Below, piece after piece: positions 1-10,621 of a stretch of DNA of 64,000 nucleotides. A program made the translations under genes and the position numbers. Below the pieces are notes generated by a model. That model saw only the letters and a program-made list of their open reading frames with translations, ran no database searches and was not told the origin of the DNA. The stretch is from Bacteroidota bacterium (GTDB lineage Bacteria; Bacteroidota; Bacteroidia; Chitinophagales; Chitinophagaceae): assembly GCA_018267545.1 (NCBI GenBank), contig JAFDYG010000490.1, positions 42,044 to 106,043 of the forward strand. Direction: 5' to 3'. The first letter of the stretch is position 1; every line of letters starts with the position of its first letter.

Positions 1-237
1 ACGGCGTTCGATCTCCTCCTTGCTGATGCTTCCATCACGACCATTGTTGGGATGTACGAACATCTCTACGCGAGCCTCCCCAGCCGCTTCTCCGGAGATG
101 GAGATATTCCCGCCGGACGTTTCGGACTGTACTTGCTTGACCGACTCACGAGGAAAAGACTTTTGCATGTAAGGGGTTTGCGCATTCAAACCGGCAAAAG
201 GCAAACCGCAGGCTAGTAGAAAAAATATCCGCTTCAT
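1..237 (-). CDS. DUF4097-type exported protein, N-terminal part only
   Basis: The gene runs off the left edge; 79 codons are visible. The start is the ATG at 237, which opens a clear signal peptide (MKRIFFLLACGLPFAG then an AQ cleavage region). The mature part begins with a segment like the start of the DUF4097 / putative adhesin beta-strand-repeat family (VQSETSGGNISISG), then a charged stretch. Proteins of this family are often paired with sigma/anti-sigma genes, but that side is outside the window. Seen: signal peptide and the SGGNISISG strand. Family assignment is from similarity of pattern only. It is divergent from the ABC permease at 411, with a 173-base shared upstream region. Confidence 0.6.
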   Translation of the reverse strand, partial: MKRIFFLLACGLPFAGLNAQTPYMQKSFPRESVKQVQSETSGGNISISGEAAGEARVEMFVHPNNGRDGSISKEEIERR

Positions 238-301
238 ATTGTAGTTGTTTTTTTTAAAGTCATCATGCCAGTCCATAATGTTGCACCTATAAAAATTCAT
301 T

Positions 302-331
302 ACCGGACAGTTACTGTATCGAAACCGGACA
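302..331. promoter_or_regulatory. Direct repeat pair upstream of the ABC permease, operator-like
   Basis: The octamer ACCGGACA occurs at 302-309 and again at 324-331, a start-to-start distance of 22 bases, about two helical turns. A 5+1+5 inverted repeat (ACAGT-T-ACTGT, 307-317) overlaps the first copy. The site lies in the divergent region between the DUF4097-type gene (237) and the ABC permease (411). Phased direct repeats of this kind are typical of binding sites for dimeric response regulators, for example LytTR proteins. The repeats are seen; the regulatory role is inference. Confidence 0.35.
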
Positions 332-410
332 CACCACCCCCAAAAATACCCTTCAAGACCCTCGAATTCAGCTTATAAGAGCATGGCACCATATATGTCA
401 CACAAGAAGT

Positions 411-2801
411 ATGCTCAAAAATTTTTTCAAAATCGCCCTGCGGAACCTGTTCCGCCAAAAGACATTCAGCCTGCTCAATCTGATGGGCCTGTCCCTCGGC
501 ATCGCCTGCGTCCTCCTGCTCGCACTACACGTCAAGGAGGAGCTGAGCTACGATAAAAATTTTTCGAAGCACGACCGCATCTATCGCATGGAATGGGACG
601 ACTGGTCCAAATCTTCGCCCCCCCTCGCCGCAGCCATGCAGGCCTACTTCCCCGAAATCGCCGCCACCGCCCGCTTCTCCCAGGCCGGTAATTCGGTATT
701 TTACACCAACGACGGCAAGAAAAACAGCGGACTGGGCTATTTTGCCGACTCCTCCGCTCCTAAAATATTCGACTTCAAAACCGTCGCCGGCGACCCCGTA
801 GCCGCCCTCTCCGAACCCGGAGCCATCGTCCTCACCCGCAGCATGGCCCGCCGTTTCTTTGGCGACAAAGACCCGGTCGGACAACCACTCACCGCGGACG
901 ATCAATACAAGGTATTCGTAAAGGCCGTCATAGAAGACCTCCCCGCCAATACACACCTGCACTTCGATTACCTCATGTCCATGACCACCTTTTCCAAATA
1001 CATCAACCCCGGTGGCATGAACAGCAAGGGCTGGATGTTCGGCTGGACCTATGTACTGTTGAACCACCCCGAAGATGTCCAAAAGCTCAGGGCTAAGCTG
1101 CAAGCTTTCTATCTAAACTACCGCAACGACATCACCGATAAGACACGCGCCCAGACACAAGCCGCACTCTTCCGCGCCCGCCCCATCACCGACATCCACC
1201 TTCATTCCAACCTCATCCAGGAAATGGGGCCAAACAGCAGCATCGTTTATATCTATATTTTTATCGGCATCGGCGCACTGATTCTGCTCATCGCCTGTAT
1301 CAACTTCGTCAATCTCTTTACTACCCAAACCCTCAAACGGCTAAAAGAAGTCGCCGTACGCAAAGTACTGGGCGCGCCTCGCTCACAGCTGATTGCACAA
1401 TTCCTGGGCGAAGCCTTCATCCTCGCAATTTCCTCCGCCATTCTCGCTATCTTCTTATACGATCTCGCCCTGCCCTTCTATAACAACCTCACCGGCAGAC
1501 AGGTGACAGTCATAGAATTGCTCAAGCCCTCCAACCTCCTTCTCCTCCTATCCATCGTCGCAGTCACCGGCATCCTCTCGGGAGTATTCCCAGCCCTCTT
1601 TATATCCGGCTTCCAACCCGCCTCGACCCTCAAAGGCAACAAGCTCCCCGGCTCACCCGCAGCCCTCCTAAGAAAGGGACTGGTTGTTTTTCAATTTATT
1701 GCAGCTGGCTTCCTGATAATCTCCACCGTCCTGGTCTATAAACAGATGATGCTATTCCACAACAAACAGCTGGGCTTCGACAAAGACCAGGTCGCCATCA
1801 TCCGCTACTACGGCGACCTGAAAAAAAAGTTACAGACCAATCCAGATTTAATAAAGACCGAATTTCTTTCGAACCCCAACATCCTGTCGGTGGCCCAGAC
1901 CTCCAATATCATCGGCGACGACCTTAGCGTAGAATACGTCGTCCCCTCCAACGTAGACCCGAATAAGCAATATTCCAACGTTCGCGTCTATCGCGTAGAC
2001 GAAAACTATCTACCCACCCTGAATATCGAACTGAAAGAAGGCCGCAATTTCTCCCGCGACTTCCACGACTCGGTAGCCTTTATCCTGAATGAATCCGCCG
2101 CCAAGGCCCTTGGCAGCAATAAACCGCTCGCCACCGGCACAATGATGACAAACCACGACGCAGGGAATCAAAGAGGACCCATCGTCGGCATCGTAAAAGA
2201 TTTCCATTTTGCCTCTCTCCACAGCCAGATCGAACCCCTCGTCCTCGAATATCGCCCACAATGGACCGGCAACCTGTTCGTAAAGATGCGCGCAGGCACC
2301 ACCGCACAGTCTATCGCCTTCCTCCGCGATAAAGTGGCCCAGCTGACACCCAACGAATTATTTATCTGTGATTTCCTCGACTCGCGCATCGCGAATCTGT
2401 ATAAGAAAGAAGACAACATGAGCACGATCCTGCGAATCCTCGCAGCCTTCTCGATCCTCATCTCCTGTCTCGGTCTCTTTGGCCTGGCCGCCTATGCCGC
2501 CGAAGTCCGCACCCGCGAGATAGGCATCCGAAAAGTCATCGGCGCCAGCACCGCCGGCCTCGTCCGGCTGCTGACGGTCGACTTCATGATCCCCGTCCTG
2601 GTCGGCAACGTCCTTTCCTGGCCGCTGGCCTGGTGGGCGCTCCATACCTGGCTACAGGAGTTTACCTATCGAATCGACATCGGCTGGACAGCCTTCGCGC
2701 TTTCCCTGGTACTCACTGCAGTTATTGCTCTCATGACCGTAGGCTTCCGCTGCTGGCAGGCAGCCCGGGCCAATCCGGTCAAAAGCCTGCGCGCCGAATA
2801 G
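411..2801 (+). CDS. ABC transporter permease, MacB/FtsX type
   Basis: This 796-residue inner-membrane protein has the duplicated Bacteroidota MacB layout. There is an N-terminal helix after RNLFRQKTFSLLN (about residues 20-40), a periplasmic MacB_PCD domain, a first FtsX block with three to four helices (about 285-430), a second periplasmic domain (about 450-670), and a C-terminal FtsX block (about 680-785) with the family-typical REIGIRKVIGAS segment. Such permeases work with a separate ATPase in efflux or lipoprotein and peptide handling. No ATPase gene is adjacent, so its partner must be elsewhere. The ATG at 411 fits the usual N-terminus. It converges on the GH95 gene with only 3 bases between stop codons. 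Confidence 0.88.
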   Translation: MLKNFFKIALRNLFRQKTFSLLNLMGLSLGIACVLLLALHVKEELSYDKNFSKHDRIYRMEWDDWSKSSPPLAAAMQAYFPEIAATARFSQAGNSVFYTNDGKKNSGLGYFADSSAPKIFDFKTVAGDPVAALSEPGAIVLTRSMARRFFGDKDPVGQPLTADDQYKVFVKAVIEDLPANTHLHFDYLMSMTTFSKYINPGGMNSKGWMFGWTYVLLNHPEDVQKLRAKLQAFYLNYRNDITDKTRAQTQAALFRARPITDIHLHSNLIQEMGPNSSIVYIYIFIGIGALILLIACINFVNLFTTQTLKRLKEVAVRKVLGAPRSQLIAQFLGEAFILAISSAILAIFLYDLALPFYNNLTGRQVTVIELLKPSNLLLLLSIVAVTGILSGVFPALFISGFQPASTLKGNKLPGSPAALLRKGLVVFQFIAAGFLIISTVLVYKQMMLFHNKQLGFDKDQVAIIRYYGDLKKKLQTNPDLIKTEFLSNPNILSVAQTSNIIGDDLSVEYVVPSNVDPNKQYSNVRVYRVDENYLPTLNIELKEGRNFSRDFHDSVAFILNESAAKALGSNKPLATGTMMTNHDAGNQRGPIVGIVKDFHFASLHSQIEPLVLEYRPQWTGNLFVKMRAGTTAQSIAFLRDKVAQLTPNELFICDFLDSRIANLYKKEDNMSTILRILAAFSILISCLGLFGLAAYAAEVRTREIGIRKVIGASTAGLVRLLTVDFMIPVLVGNVLSWPLAWWALHTWLQEFTYRIDIGWTAFALSLVLTAVIALMTVGFRCWQAARANPVKSLRAE

Positions 2802-2804
2802 CCG

Positions 2805-5234
2805 CTATTTCACGACATACCGTTGCCCCTTTTTGGTCTTGAGAACCACAGGCGCCTCATTGCCATTACGAACGATACAGTCGCCCCCATTCCGTGAAAA
2901 AATAGACGCCTTCACCAGCCGTCCACCTTTCCATTCCATATCCACCACAAATCCGCCCCTGGCGACAAGCCCCTTTACCGATCCATCCGCCCACGCATCC
3001 GGCAAGGCCGGCAGCAGGTGCACGTCCCCATCCTGGCTCTGTAACAACATCTCCGCAATCCCCGCCGTCCCTCCAAAATTCCCGTCGATCTGAAAAGGAG
3101 GATGCGCGTCGAACAGGTTCGGATAAGCTCCCCCACCTTCTCCATCGTATTCCACCACATTCTCCCTTGTCAGTCTCAACAAACGCCTAAAAAGCAGATA
3201 CGAATGATTCCCATCCATCAGTCTCGCCCAAAGATTGACCTTCCATGCCATACTCCAACCCGTCCCAACATCCCCACGCAAAATCAATGATTGCCGAACC
3301 GCCTTCGCCAGCTCCGGCGTCCGCAGCACCGATATGTCGTGCCCCGGATATAAAGAATACAGATGAGACACATGCCGGTGATGCGGGTCCGGCGAAGCAT
3401 AATCTTTATACCATTCCTGCAATTGCCCCTGACTACCGATCTGATAAGGAAACAACCGGCTCCGAACCTCCCTCAGCCGCGCGCTAAACACCGCATCTCC
3501 TTTCAATACCGAGTCTGCGGACAATAAATTATCGAACAAATCCCGCACAATCCCCATGTCCATCGTCGTAGCCACCGAAACATCGGCAACCTTCTTGTCC
3601 CCATAGATAAAGTCATTCTCCGGTGACATCGACGGAGCCGTAACCAGCCGCCCCTCCTTATCCGGGACCAGCCAGTCCAGCACGAATTGCGCAGCCCCCT
3701 TCATCAAAGGGTAAGCCGTATCCTTCAAAAAAGCCTTATTGCCCGTATACAAGTAGTGTTCCCATAAATGCCGAACCAGCCACGCTCCCCCCATCGGCCA
3801 GTTCGCCCATTTCGGCTCTCCCCCGCCCTTGTTCCCCACCGGCGTAGCCAGCGCCCATATATCACTGTTATGATGCACTACCCACCCATCCGCTCCATAA
3901 AATTCCTGAGCCGCCTTCCGCCCCGTCACCGACAGCGCTTGAATAAGCCCTACCAACGGAGTAGTCATCTCCGTCAAATTACACTCTTCTGCCATCCAGT
4001 AGTTCATCTGCACATTGATGTTCGTCGTATAGTTGGAGCTCCAGGGAGCCCGCAGCTCCGCATTCCAAATCCCCTGCAGATTGGCCGGCACCCCAGGCGT
4101 ACGGGAGCTGCTATAGAGCAGATATCGACCATACTGAAAGTACAAGGCCTCCAGTCCCGGGTCATTCCCGCCCTTCGTATAAGCCGACAGTCTTTCGTCG
4201 GTAGGCAGAGCGACAGCCCCTTGTCCCAGCCGAAGCAAAACCCGATCATAATATCGGTGCACATCCGCTAAATGTCCTTCCCACAGTTGCGCATAGGACT
4301 TCGCAGAACCGACTTTCAATAGAGACGACGCGATAACTTCCGCCTTCTCCAGACTCGGACAACGATCAAAACTCCAAAAGCCCGTCGCCATCGAAACATA
4401 AAGCACCACTTCCGACGCCTTGCTCACACTGATCCCACTCGTATCCATCCTCACCGTCCCATCCACACTCGTCGCCTTCGCCACCATCGCCCAGGACATT
4501 CCTCTGCAGGTATCTTTATCGTCATAGATAACCGGATCCTGACTATCCACATAGCTCGGCTCCACATGCGACGGTGCCTTTCCCCACATCTCATAAGCTC
4601 CCCCGACTAGCTTGTGTTTATTCCTCAACAAGCTCGAAGCAGAAATCTTCAGCTGCAACGCGCCTTTCTTGCTACAAGTCCATCGAACGACCATCATCTG
4701 ACCAAAAGCCGGAATAAACACTTCCCGCAAATATTCTACCCCACCCACTTTATACTTTGTCCGTACCACCGCATCCCGGATATTCAATTCCCGTTCGTAC
4801 CCCCCAGAATCACTTCCCCCAAAGTCTTGATGAATATGCAAATCCCCCAACGGCAAATAGCTCTCCGACCAAACTCCCTGCATCTTCCTCGCCAGCTTCT
4901 CCGCCGCAGGATAGTCCTCCTCGAACAAAGCCTTCCGCAAAGGAGCCAGATACCCCTTCGCCGAAGGATTGACCGTATCCCTCACCGGTCCACCCGACCA
5001 AAGCGACGACTCGTTCAATCCAATCACCTCATCCCCCACACGCCCATACACCATTCCCCCCAATCTTCCATTCCCCAACGGCAAGGCCTCCGTCCATACC
5101 GCCGCCGGCTGACGATACCATAGCCGCTCGTCTTTCACCTGCCGCTCATCCTTCACCTTTCGCCCGTCTTTCACCTGCGCAAAAATCCCGATCGTATTCC
5201 ACGTCAGGATGCTCAAAAAGAAAATTATCTTCAT
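2805..5234 (-). CDS. GH95 alpha-L-fucosidase (or alpha-L-galactosidase)
   Basis: 809 residues, usual family length. After a signal peptide (1-20) come three 6-residue repeats ([18 protein letters not shown], 20-37), then the GH95 N-terminal beta domain ([14 protein letters not shown], 51-64), the (alpha/alpha)6 barrel and a C-terminal beta domain. Catalytic residues known from Bifidobacterium AfcA appear to be conserved: the Asn pair in TNINVQ (N405, N407), the general acid in MSPEND (E539) and the Asp in QIDGNFGG (D717). GH95 enzymes release terminal alpha-1,2-fucose, a few release alpha-L-galactose. It is the last gene of the PUL operon. Its ATG overlaps the stop of the GH35-GH92 gene by 4 bases, which suggests translational coupling. 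The product is probably periplasmic. Confidence 0.93.
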   Translation of the reverse strand: MKIIFFLSILTWNTIGIFAQVKDGRKVKDERQVKDERLWYRQPAAVWTEALPLGNGRLGGMVYGRVGDEVIGLNESSLWSGGPVRDTVNPSAKGYLAPLRKALFEEDYPAAEKLARKMQGVWSESYLPLGDLHIHQDFGGSDSGGYERELNIRDAVVRTKYKVGGVEYLREVFIPAFGQMMVVRWTCSKKGALQLKISASSLLRNKHKLVGGAYEMWGKAPSHVEPSYVDSQDPVIYDDKDTCRGMSWAMVAKATSVDGTVRMDTSGISVSKASEVVLYVSMATGFWSFDRCPSLEKAEVIASSLLKVGSAKSYAQLWEGHLADVHRYYDRVLLRLGQGAVALPTDERLSAYTKGGNDPGLEALYFQYGRYLLYSSSRTPGVPANLQGIWNAELRAPWSSNYTTNINVQMNYWMAEECNLTEMTTPLVGLIQALSVTGRKAAQEFYGADGWVVHHNSDIWALATPVGNKGGGEPKWANWPMGGAWLVRHLWEHYLYTGNKAFLKDTAYPLMKGAAQFVLDWLVPDKEGRLVTAPSMSPENDFIYGDKKVADVSVATTMDMGIVRDLFDNLLSADSVLKGDAVFSARLREVRSRLFPYQIGSQGQLQEWYKDYASPDPHHRHVSHLYSLYPGHDISVLRTPELAKAVRQSLILRGDVGTGWSMAWKVNLWARLMDGNHSYLLFRRLLRLTRENVVEYDGEGGGAYPNLFDAHPPFQIDGNFGGTAGIAEMLLQSQDGDVHLLPALPDAWADGSVKGLVARGGFVVDMEWKGGRLVKASIFSRNGGDCIVRNGNEAPVVLKTKKGQRYVVK
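5124..5177 (-). repeat. Three in-frame 18-bp tandem repeats at the GH95 N-terminus
   Basis: On the coding strand the units are 5177-5160, 5159-5142 and 5141-5124. Each encodes (Q/K)VKD(G/E)R, just after the signal peptide of the GH95 enzyme. Units 1 and 3 differ at two bases; unit 2 differs more. The segment forms a charged linker before the catalytic fold and may vary in copy number between strains (inference). Confidence 0.8.
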
Positions 5235-8200
5235 GGATTTGTACTTTCCTTAGAATAGATCGTTAAAATATCCTTTTCCGATAAAGCCTCCACAAATATC
5301 CTCGGCCGCCGGAAACCACCTTTATAGAACCGCTGCCCGGGAAACTCCTCATTCCCCCCAACCATCCACACATTGTCCCCCCCTGATAAATGTACGTTTT
5401 TTTCCAGCGGCGTAAATCCCTTCGGCTGCCCGTCGATATAAACCCTTAAACCGCTTTTGTCGCACACACCCGCGATCAGGTGCCACTTTCCAACCCAGTC
5501 CGCTGGCAGATCGACCGTACAGTCCCCCCTTCCCCACCCGCCGGCAAAAAAGCTCAACTGCTTCCCATTCACCACCTGCAGCACATGATTGTCTCCATTA
5601 GTAAATACATCCACCAATCCACCAACCCTCTCTTCCGGACGCACCCAGATCATCATCGTCAACCGCTCACCCAAATCATCAAGACTCGGACTACCCTTTA
5701 TTCGAATAAGCCCACCCTCCGAAACAGCCTTGTTGCCAAAGCCCGACCGATCCACCAACCCGCTATCCAAATCCAAAACCAATGCATCGGCAGCCAACGA
5801 ATATACCCTAAATCGCTGCTCACGATCTCCAACCTTCAACACATGCCAACCCGGCTTTTCCCCCACAAGCACCATCGACCCGAAACGTTCTTCACCCGCA
5901 TCCAACCCCACCGTATCAATCCCCACAATCCTCCCATCCACCCGAACCGGCACCCGAAAATCCATTCCCTTCCACCCAATATTTTTCAAGCCATACTGCA
6001 GCTTAGAACTATCTTTAAACATCACCCGCATATCCACCTTATCGACAATCGGCAGCACCGGCAGCTTCTCCGAAGCCACCACCTCCACTATCCCAAAATC
6101 CAACGAATCCAACCTCAAATGTTGCTTCCCTTTTTTATACAATCGAACCCCGATACGCTCGTCAATTCTTTTTCCCTCCTCTACCAAAAAATTATACCCA
6201 GCCACTCGATATACCCCTGTGCTCCCCTTATTCTCCAAAACAAACCTTCCCGTCACCTCTTCTCCAGGCTTCACCCGGCGCCGGTCCACCGACAGACCGG
6301 AGACAACAAAAGATGGCTTCCGTCGATCACTCGCCCGCAAATCCGCCCCCTCCCTAAACACCAGCTCCCCACCCTTCATCACCTCGGCATGCGACAACTC
6401 CGTCGTACCAAACGGTTTCCCGTTCAATAACAAACTCCCCTTCTCCAACAACCGCCGCACTATCCAATCCTTTCCATTCTCCAAATGCACCGTTACCTTC
6501 CTAAAAACCGGTTCACCCAACGAATACACCGGACTTCCCGGGCACGAGGGAAAAAGACCCATCGCGCTAAACACATACCAGCTCGACATCGCCCCTAAAT
6601 CATCATTCCCGGGCAATCCCCCCGGCCGGTTACTATACCGCTCAGACATTATTTTCCGCACCCAATCGACAGTCATCCCATGCCGGTTGGCCTCATTGAA
6701 AAAATAAGGCAGGTGCAAAACAGTTTCATTGTCGAATACAATCCGTCCATCCCGCAGAGCAGAATCCAATCGTTGACAAAACGCCCCCTCTCCACCCATC
6801 AGATCGATCAACCCACCCGGGTCATGCGGCGCAAAGTAACTGTACACCCACGCATCTCCCTCTTTATAACCGGAATTCCCCAGCTTCACCCGAAACGAAT
6901 CCTCTACCCTCGGCAACAACAACAAAGAAGGTATATACAACAAATGACGATAAGCCATCGAACGCCGCTCCAAAGAATCGGCCATCGAACCATCCCCCAT
7001 CACCTTCCTTGCATACTGCGCCAGCACCCAGTCGTCATAGCCATACTCCACCGTCCTCGTCACCGACTCCGGATAGGTCATCGGAATATATCCAAGCTGG
7101 CTATAAACAGTCCTGTCATCCTGTACAAAAGGTCCCCGAACCAAACTCTTCAGCATAGCATCATATAATAAAGAACTATCCCCTATCCGGAGACCCTTCA
7201 ACCACGCATCCACAAGAATCGGCACAGAATGATTTCCCGTCATCGATTCCACCGGCAGATGACCGTCGCGCTTATATTTATCCATCATCGAAAGCAGCAT
7301 CTCCTTCTGCTTCTCCGGGTACAGCAAGCTCAACAAAGGATGTAAGGATCGATAGCTGTCCCACGGTGAAAATTGCCCGTACCCTCCACCAGGCATGCGC
7401 CAGGGCACTAATAAAGAATGATATAAGGCCGTATAAAAAATAGTCTTTTTGTCCACATCCTCATCTTCCACATCGACCACCGAAAGCGCCTTCCTCCATT
7501 CTTCCCTGGTCATCTCCCGCAGCGCATCAAACCCAACATTCCCAATCCTCGCCTCAACTACACGCTCATCAAAAGAATACACCACTCCCCCCTCCACCTC
7601 TTTCCGAGAGGTATACGCAACACTAAACTGCATACTGTCCCCCACAAAAATCTTAGAAGCCACACCTTCAGGAAAACTCACCCGAAACACACCCCCATTA
7701 TCACCCGCCGTCGCCTCCACCACCGTCCCATCATCCTTCAATCTTACCTTATAATACCCCGGCTCCGCCTCCTCATCCGCATGCGAAAAAGGCCTCCCCC
7801 TCCCATCCCCCGGCATCATATAAAACCGTCCCGCAGAACCATTCGGAAATCCACTGGCATGTCCATAACTGCTAAACCGTTCGATCACCGAATCCCCATA
7901 ATCATATCCCCCCTTCCTCGTCTCCGGCGTCAGTTGCCAATACCCCCAGGGCGCCACCGCACCCGGATAGGTCCCCCCCTCATTCCCCCATCGCGTATAG
8001 ACATCACTCTTCGTCGTACCAATAAAGGGATTGACATACCCCAGCAAATCCTCTTCCATCAGCTGCTTCGGCCGCGTCGCCCCCTCTTCTATGACAATGC
8101 TTACCTTCGAAGCATCCTTCCCATCCTCGTCAAAAATCCGCAAGCTATTCCTCCCCGAATGCAACCAGCACTCCGGTATATACAAACCCGGCGCAGGCAC

Positions 8201-10621
8201 TTTCTCCGGATACCGGCCCAGATTATACCCATTGACCCAAACCGAACCATGCCCAAGCCCCTCCGGCACTATCCTCCATATCGTCACATGCCGCGGATTC
8301 TCCGGCAACATAAAATCTGTACTCCACCAGCAAGGCCCCGGAGCCTTACCCGCACGATCCCCCATGCCCCCCTTCATCCTCCATCCACGAACCTCTACCG
8401 GCGACAAGAACGGAGAGAACCGTACCGGCTGATCAATCCCCCCTTCATTACTAAAGTTCTCGATGACCACCCTCAACCGTATCGGCCTCCGCATGGTATC
8501 GACTCCATCCAATAACACATTGAACGGAGAATTCCATCCCTCATGCCTCGTCAGCTTCCGGTCATTGATATAGACATCCGCATTTTCATCCACACTCGCA
8601 AATCTCAATTCCGCCTGCCGCACTCCCGCCGCCACTTCCGGCAGCACCGTCTCGAAGGTGGCAACCCCCTGCTTCTTATCGAATACGTCTTCTCCAATTT
8701 TATAGGGCCGGGAAACACCATCCTTCACCACTTTCCAATCCGTCAACGAAACCACGGCAGGCGCTCCCTTAACCAGCAATGTGCGACCAAACAATCCCTT
8801 GCGAGCTACCGAATCCAGTCCTCCAATGTACGCAGGTAGCTTGTCCCGCCCGTCATGCGCAGTAAAGACCGCCAACACATGCCGCCCCGCCCCTAATCTC
8901 AACCCGATCGCTCCGGCTTTTATATCCACCGAATCCATCGCCTTACCATCCACATATACCCTCACACGATCCGCCCCTTCCACCAACAACGTATATTCCC
9001 CTGACTTCGCTACCCTTACTTCCGTCCGATACCAGGCCGAAGCCGTGCTATCTCCGTCCGCCCCCATCTGCAACGGCCATTCACTATACTTCCAAGAACT
9101 CGCGTCATACCCCGGTTCCGCCACACCCGTCGTCGACACCCGCTTCCACTCCCCCACAACTACATGTTTTTCCAACTGTCCAGCCCATCTTACAGGCTTA
9201 TACTTCTTCGTATCTTCACCCGTATACAATAATGCCCCAACAGTATCCTCCGTCTCGAACCCCTCCTCTTTCATTTCCCCAACGTAACGAGGGCCAACCA
9301 CTATCTTATCTCCAATAATCCAACAACGATCCGCCGCTTCATCATTCATCACAAGCACCCTTACCTGCTTCCCCATCCAATATACCGAAGGCTCCCGACC
9401 CGCCGGCACCGTCACCTCGATCCCCCCGGTCGAAAACTCCATCCGCCCCTTACTCCCCGCAACCCCATACGCGATCAATGTAGTCACCTCTCCTTGCCGA
9501 ACTAACCCCAACAACGGCAAGCTATTCCCTACCATCCGCACATCTCCCGCCAGCAGGCAATCCTTCACCACCGGCACTTTCCCCGAAAAATCAACCTTCG
9601 CCCCGACAAAGCTCCGCGCAAACCAGGCCGCTTTCTTAAAAGCATAATAAATAGGCCGCAGATCACCCGCCTGCCCTACCGCCGCGCCATAATCATAAGA
9701 AGCCGCATCCTCATCGTTGTTCGTATACCCAAAGTTGCTCCCCCCATGCGCCATATAGTAGTTGTACCCGGCCCCGCCCCGCGCAATGATCTTCCAGGTC
9801 CGCTCCGCAAACGTCTTCGCTTCCTTCTCCCCTGACCCATACCCATTGTACCAAACACTCCAAAATTCCGTCGAAAACCACGGATTGGGCCGCGACGCAT
9901 CGTCCAGCGACACCGCATCTCCCGCCGGGTCATTCGCATGATGCAGCCCGCTAAAAAAATAAGGCACCTCCAAGCCCAGCGACAAAGCCTTCTGTTGCAG
10001 CCACGTAAAATAGCTATTCGGCATATCCGTCCCCCAGCCCAAAGGATGCTCATTCTCCAATTGCACCATAATGACCGAACCACCTTTATGCACTTGATTC
10101 CTCAGAACAATCGGCAGCAGCCTGTCGAAAAACAGTCCCACATATTTCTGAAATTCTTCGTTCGGTTCCCGAACCCGAAGTCCCGGCTTGAACTTCAGCC
10201 ACAACGGATAGCCCCCATTGTCCCACTCCGCACAGTAATAAGGCCCCACCCGTACGATCGAGTACATTCCCAGCTCCTGGACCAGTTTCAAAAACGCGCC
10301 CAAATCCTTTTCCCCACTAAACTCAAAAGCGCCCTCCCTCGGCTCATGCCAGTTCCAAAAGGTATAGACTTCCACACAGTTGAAACCACACCGCTGCAGC
10401 CGCAGTAATCTATCCCGCCACAACGCCCTCGGCACCCGCGCATATTCGATACCCGCCGATACCAGAAACGTCCGCTGTCCCTTTATAAAAAATCCCTTCT
10501 TGTCGAAATCGATTGAATTCCTCGCAGCGGCCGCCGCAGGAAAGATATGATCGTTCGGCTGCTGGGCGACGGCAAGTCCCATCCCCCAGCAACACAAAAG
10601 CAAACTATAAATTAGACGCAT
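5231..10621 (-). CDS. Giant exported GH35 beta-galactosidase / GH92 alpha-mannosidase / LamG fusion
   Basis: 1796 residues in one uninterrupted frame. Residues 1-19 are a signal peptide. Residues 40-340 are a GH35 barrel with acid/base E191 (in QLENE) and nucleophile E252 (in STEFW). Residues 350-845 hold beta-sandwich domains typical of GH35 enzymes, ending in a VNGYNLGRY galactose-binding motif. Residues 862-1430 are a GH92 module: VNPFIGT (863-869), [21 protein letters not shown] (1252-1261), [12 protein letters not shown] (1298-1309) and [12 protein letters not shown] (1335-1346), the last including candidate acidic base residues. Residues 1435-1605 look like Ig/CARDB domains and 1610-1790 like a LamG lectin fold. 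The GH92 part (about 570 residues) is shorter than stand-alone enzymes, mostly in its N-terminal domain. GH35 removes terminal beta-Gal; GH92 is a calcium-dependent exo-alpha-mannosidase. The start at 10621 overlaps the GH89 3' end by 17 bases. Confidence 0.9.
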   Translation of the reverse strand: MRLIYSLLLCCWGMGLAVAQQPNDHIFPAAAAARNSIDFDKKGFFIKGQRTFLVSAGIEYARVPRALWRDRLLRLQRCGFNCVEVYTFWNWHEPREGAFEFSGEKDLGAFLKLVQELGMYSIVRVGPYYCAEWDNGGYPLWLKFKPGLRVREPNEEFQKYVGLFFDRLLPIVLRNQVHKGGSVIMVQLENEHPLGWGTDMPNSYFTWLQQKALSLGLEVPYFFSGLHHANDPAGDAVSLDDASRPNPWFSTEFWSVWYNGYGSGEKEAKTFAERTWKIIARGGAGYNYYMAHGGSNFGYTNNDEDAASYDYGAAVGQAGDLRPIYYAFKKAAWFARSFVGAKVDFSGKVPVVKDCLLAGDVRMVGNSLPLLGLVRQGEVTTLIAYGVAGSKGRMEFSTGGIEVTVPAGREPSVYWMGKQVRVLVMNDEAADRCWIIGDKIVVGPRYVGEMKEEGFETEDTVGALLYTGEDTKKYKPVRWAGQLEKHVVVGEWKRVSTTGVAEPGYDASSWKYSEWPLQMGADGDSTASAWYRTEVRVAKSGEYTLLVEGADRVRVYVDGKAMDSVDIKAGAIGLRLGAGRHVLAVFTAHDGRDKLPAYIGGLDSVARKGLFGRTLLVKGAPAVVSLTDWKVVKDGVSRPYKIGEDVFDKKQGVATFETVLPEVAAGVRQAELRFASVDENADVYINDRKLTRHEGWNSPFNVLLDGVDTMRRPIRLRVVIENFSNEGGIDQPVRFSPFLSPVEVRGWRMKGGMGDRAGKAPGPCWWSTDFMLPENPRHVTIWRIVPEGLGHGSVWVNGYNLGRYPEKVPAPGLYIPECWLHSGRNSLRIFDEDGKDASKVSIVIEEGATRPKQLMEEDLLGYVNPFIGTTKSDVYTRWGNEGGTYPGAVAPWGYWQLTPETRKGGYDYGDSVIERFSSYGHASGFPNGSAGRFYMMPGDGRGRPFSHADEEAEPGYYKVRLKDDGTVVEATAGDNGGVFRVSFPEGVASKIFVGDSMQFSVAYTSRKEVEGGVVYSFDERVVEARIGNVGFDALREMTREEWRKALSVVDVEDEDVDKKTIFYTALYHSLLVPWRMPGGGYGQFSPWDSYRSLHPLLSLLYPEKQKEMLLSMMDKYKRDGHLPVESMTGNHSVPILVDAWLKGLRIGDSSLLYDAMLKSLVRGPFVQDDRTVYSQLGYIPMTYPESVTRTVEYGYDDWVLAQYARKVMGDGSMADSLERRSMAYRHLLYIPSLLLLPRVEDSFRVKLGNSGYKEGDAWVYSYFAPHDPGGLIDLMGGEGAFCQRLDSALRDGRIVFDNETVLHLPYFFNEANRHGMTVDWVRKIMSERYSNRPGGLPGNDDLGAMSSWYVFSAMGLFPSCPGSPVYSLGEPVFRKVTVHLENGKDWIVRRLLEKGSLLLNGKPFGTTELSHAEVMKGGELVFREGADLRASDRRKPSFVVSGLSVDRRRVKPGEEVTGRFVLENKGSTGVYRVAGYNFLVEEGKRIDERIGVRLYKKGKQHLRLDSLDFGIVEVVASEKLPVLPIVDKVDMRVMFKDSSKLQYGLKNIGWKGMDFRVPVRVDGRIVGIDTVGLDAGEERFGSMVLVGEKPGWHVLKVGDREQRFRVYSLAADALVLDLDSGLVDRSGFGNKAVSEGGLIRIKGSPSLDDLGERLTMMIWVRPEERVGGLVDVFTNGDNHVLQVVNGKQLSFFAGGWGRGDCTVDLPADWVGKWHLIAGVCDKSGLRVYIDGQPKGFTPLEKNVHLSGGDNVWMVGGNEEFPGQRFYKGGFRRPRIFVEALSEKDILTIYSKESTNP

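Noticed and set aside
5480-6707. Two overlapping + strand open frames (316 and 372 codons) inside the GH35-GH92 gene
   Set aside because: Products are Pro/Ser/Thr/His-rich low-complexity sequences with no signal or motif; they arise from C-rich sequence opposite real coding.
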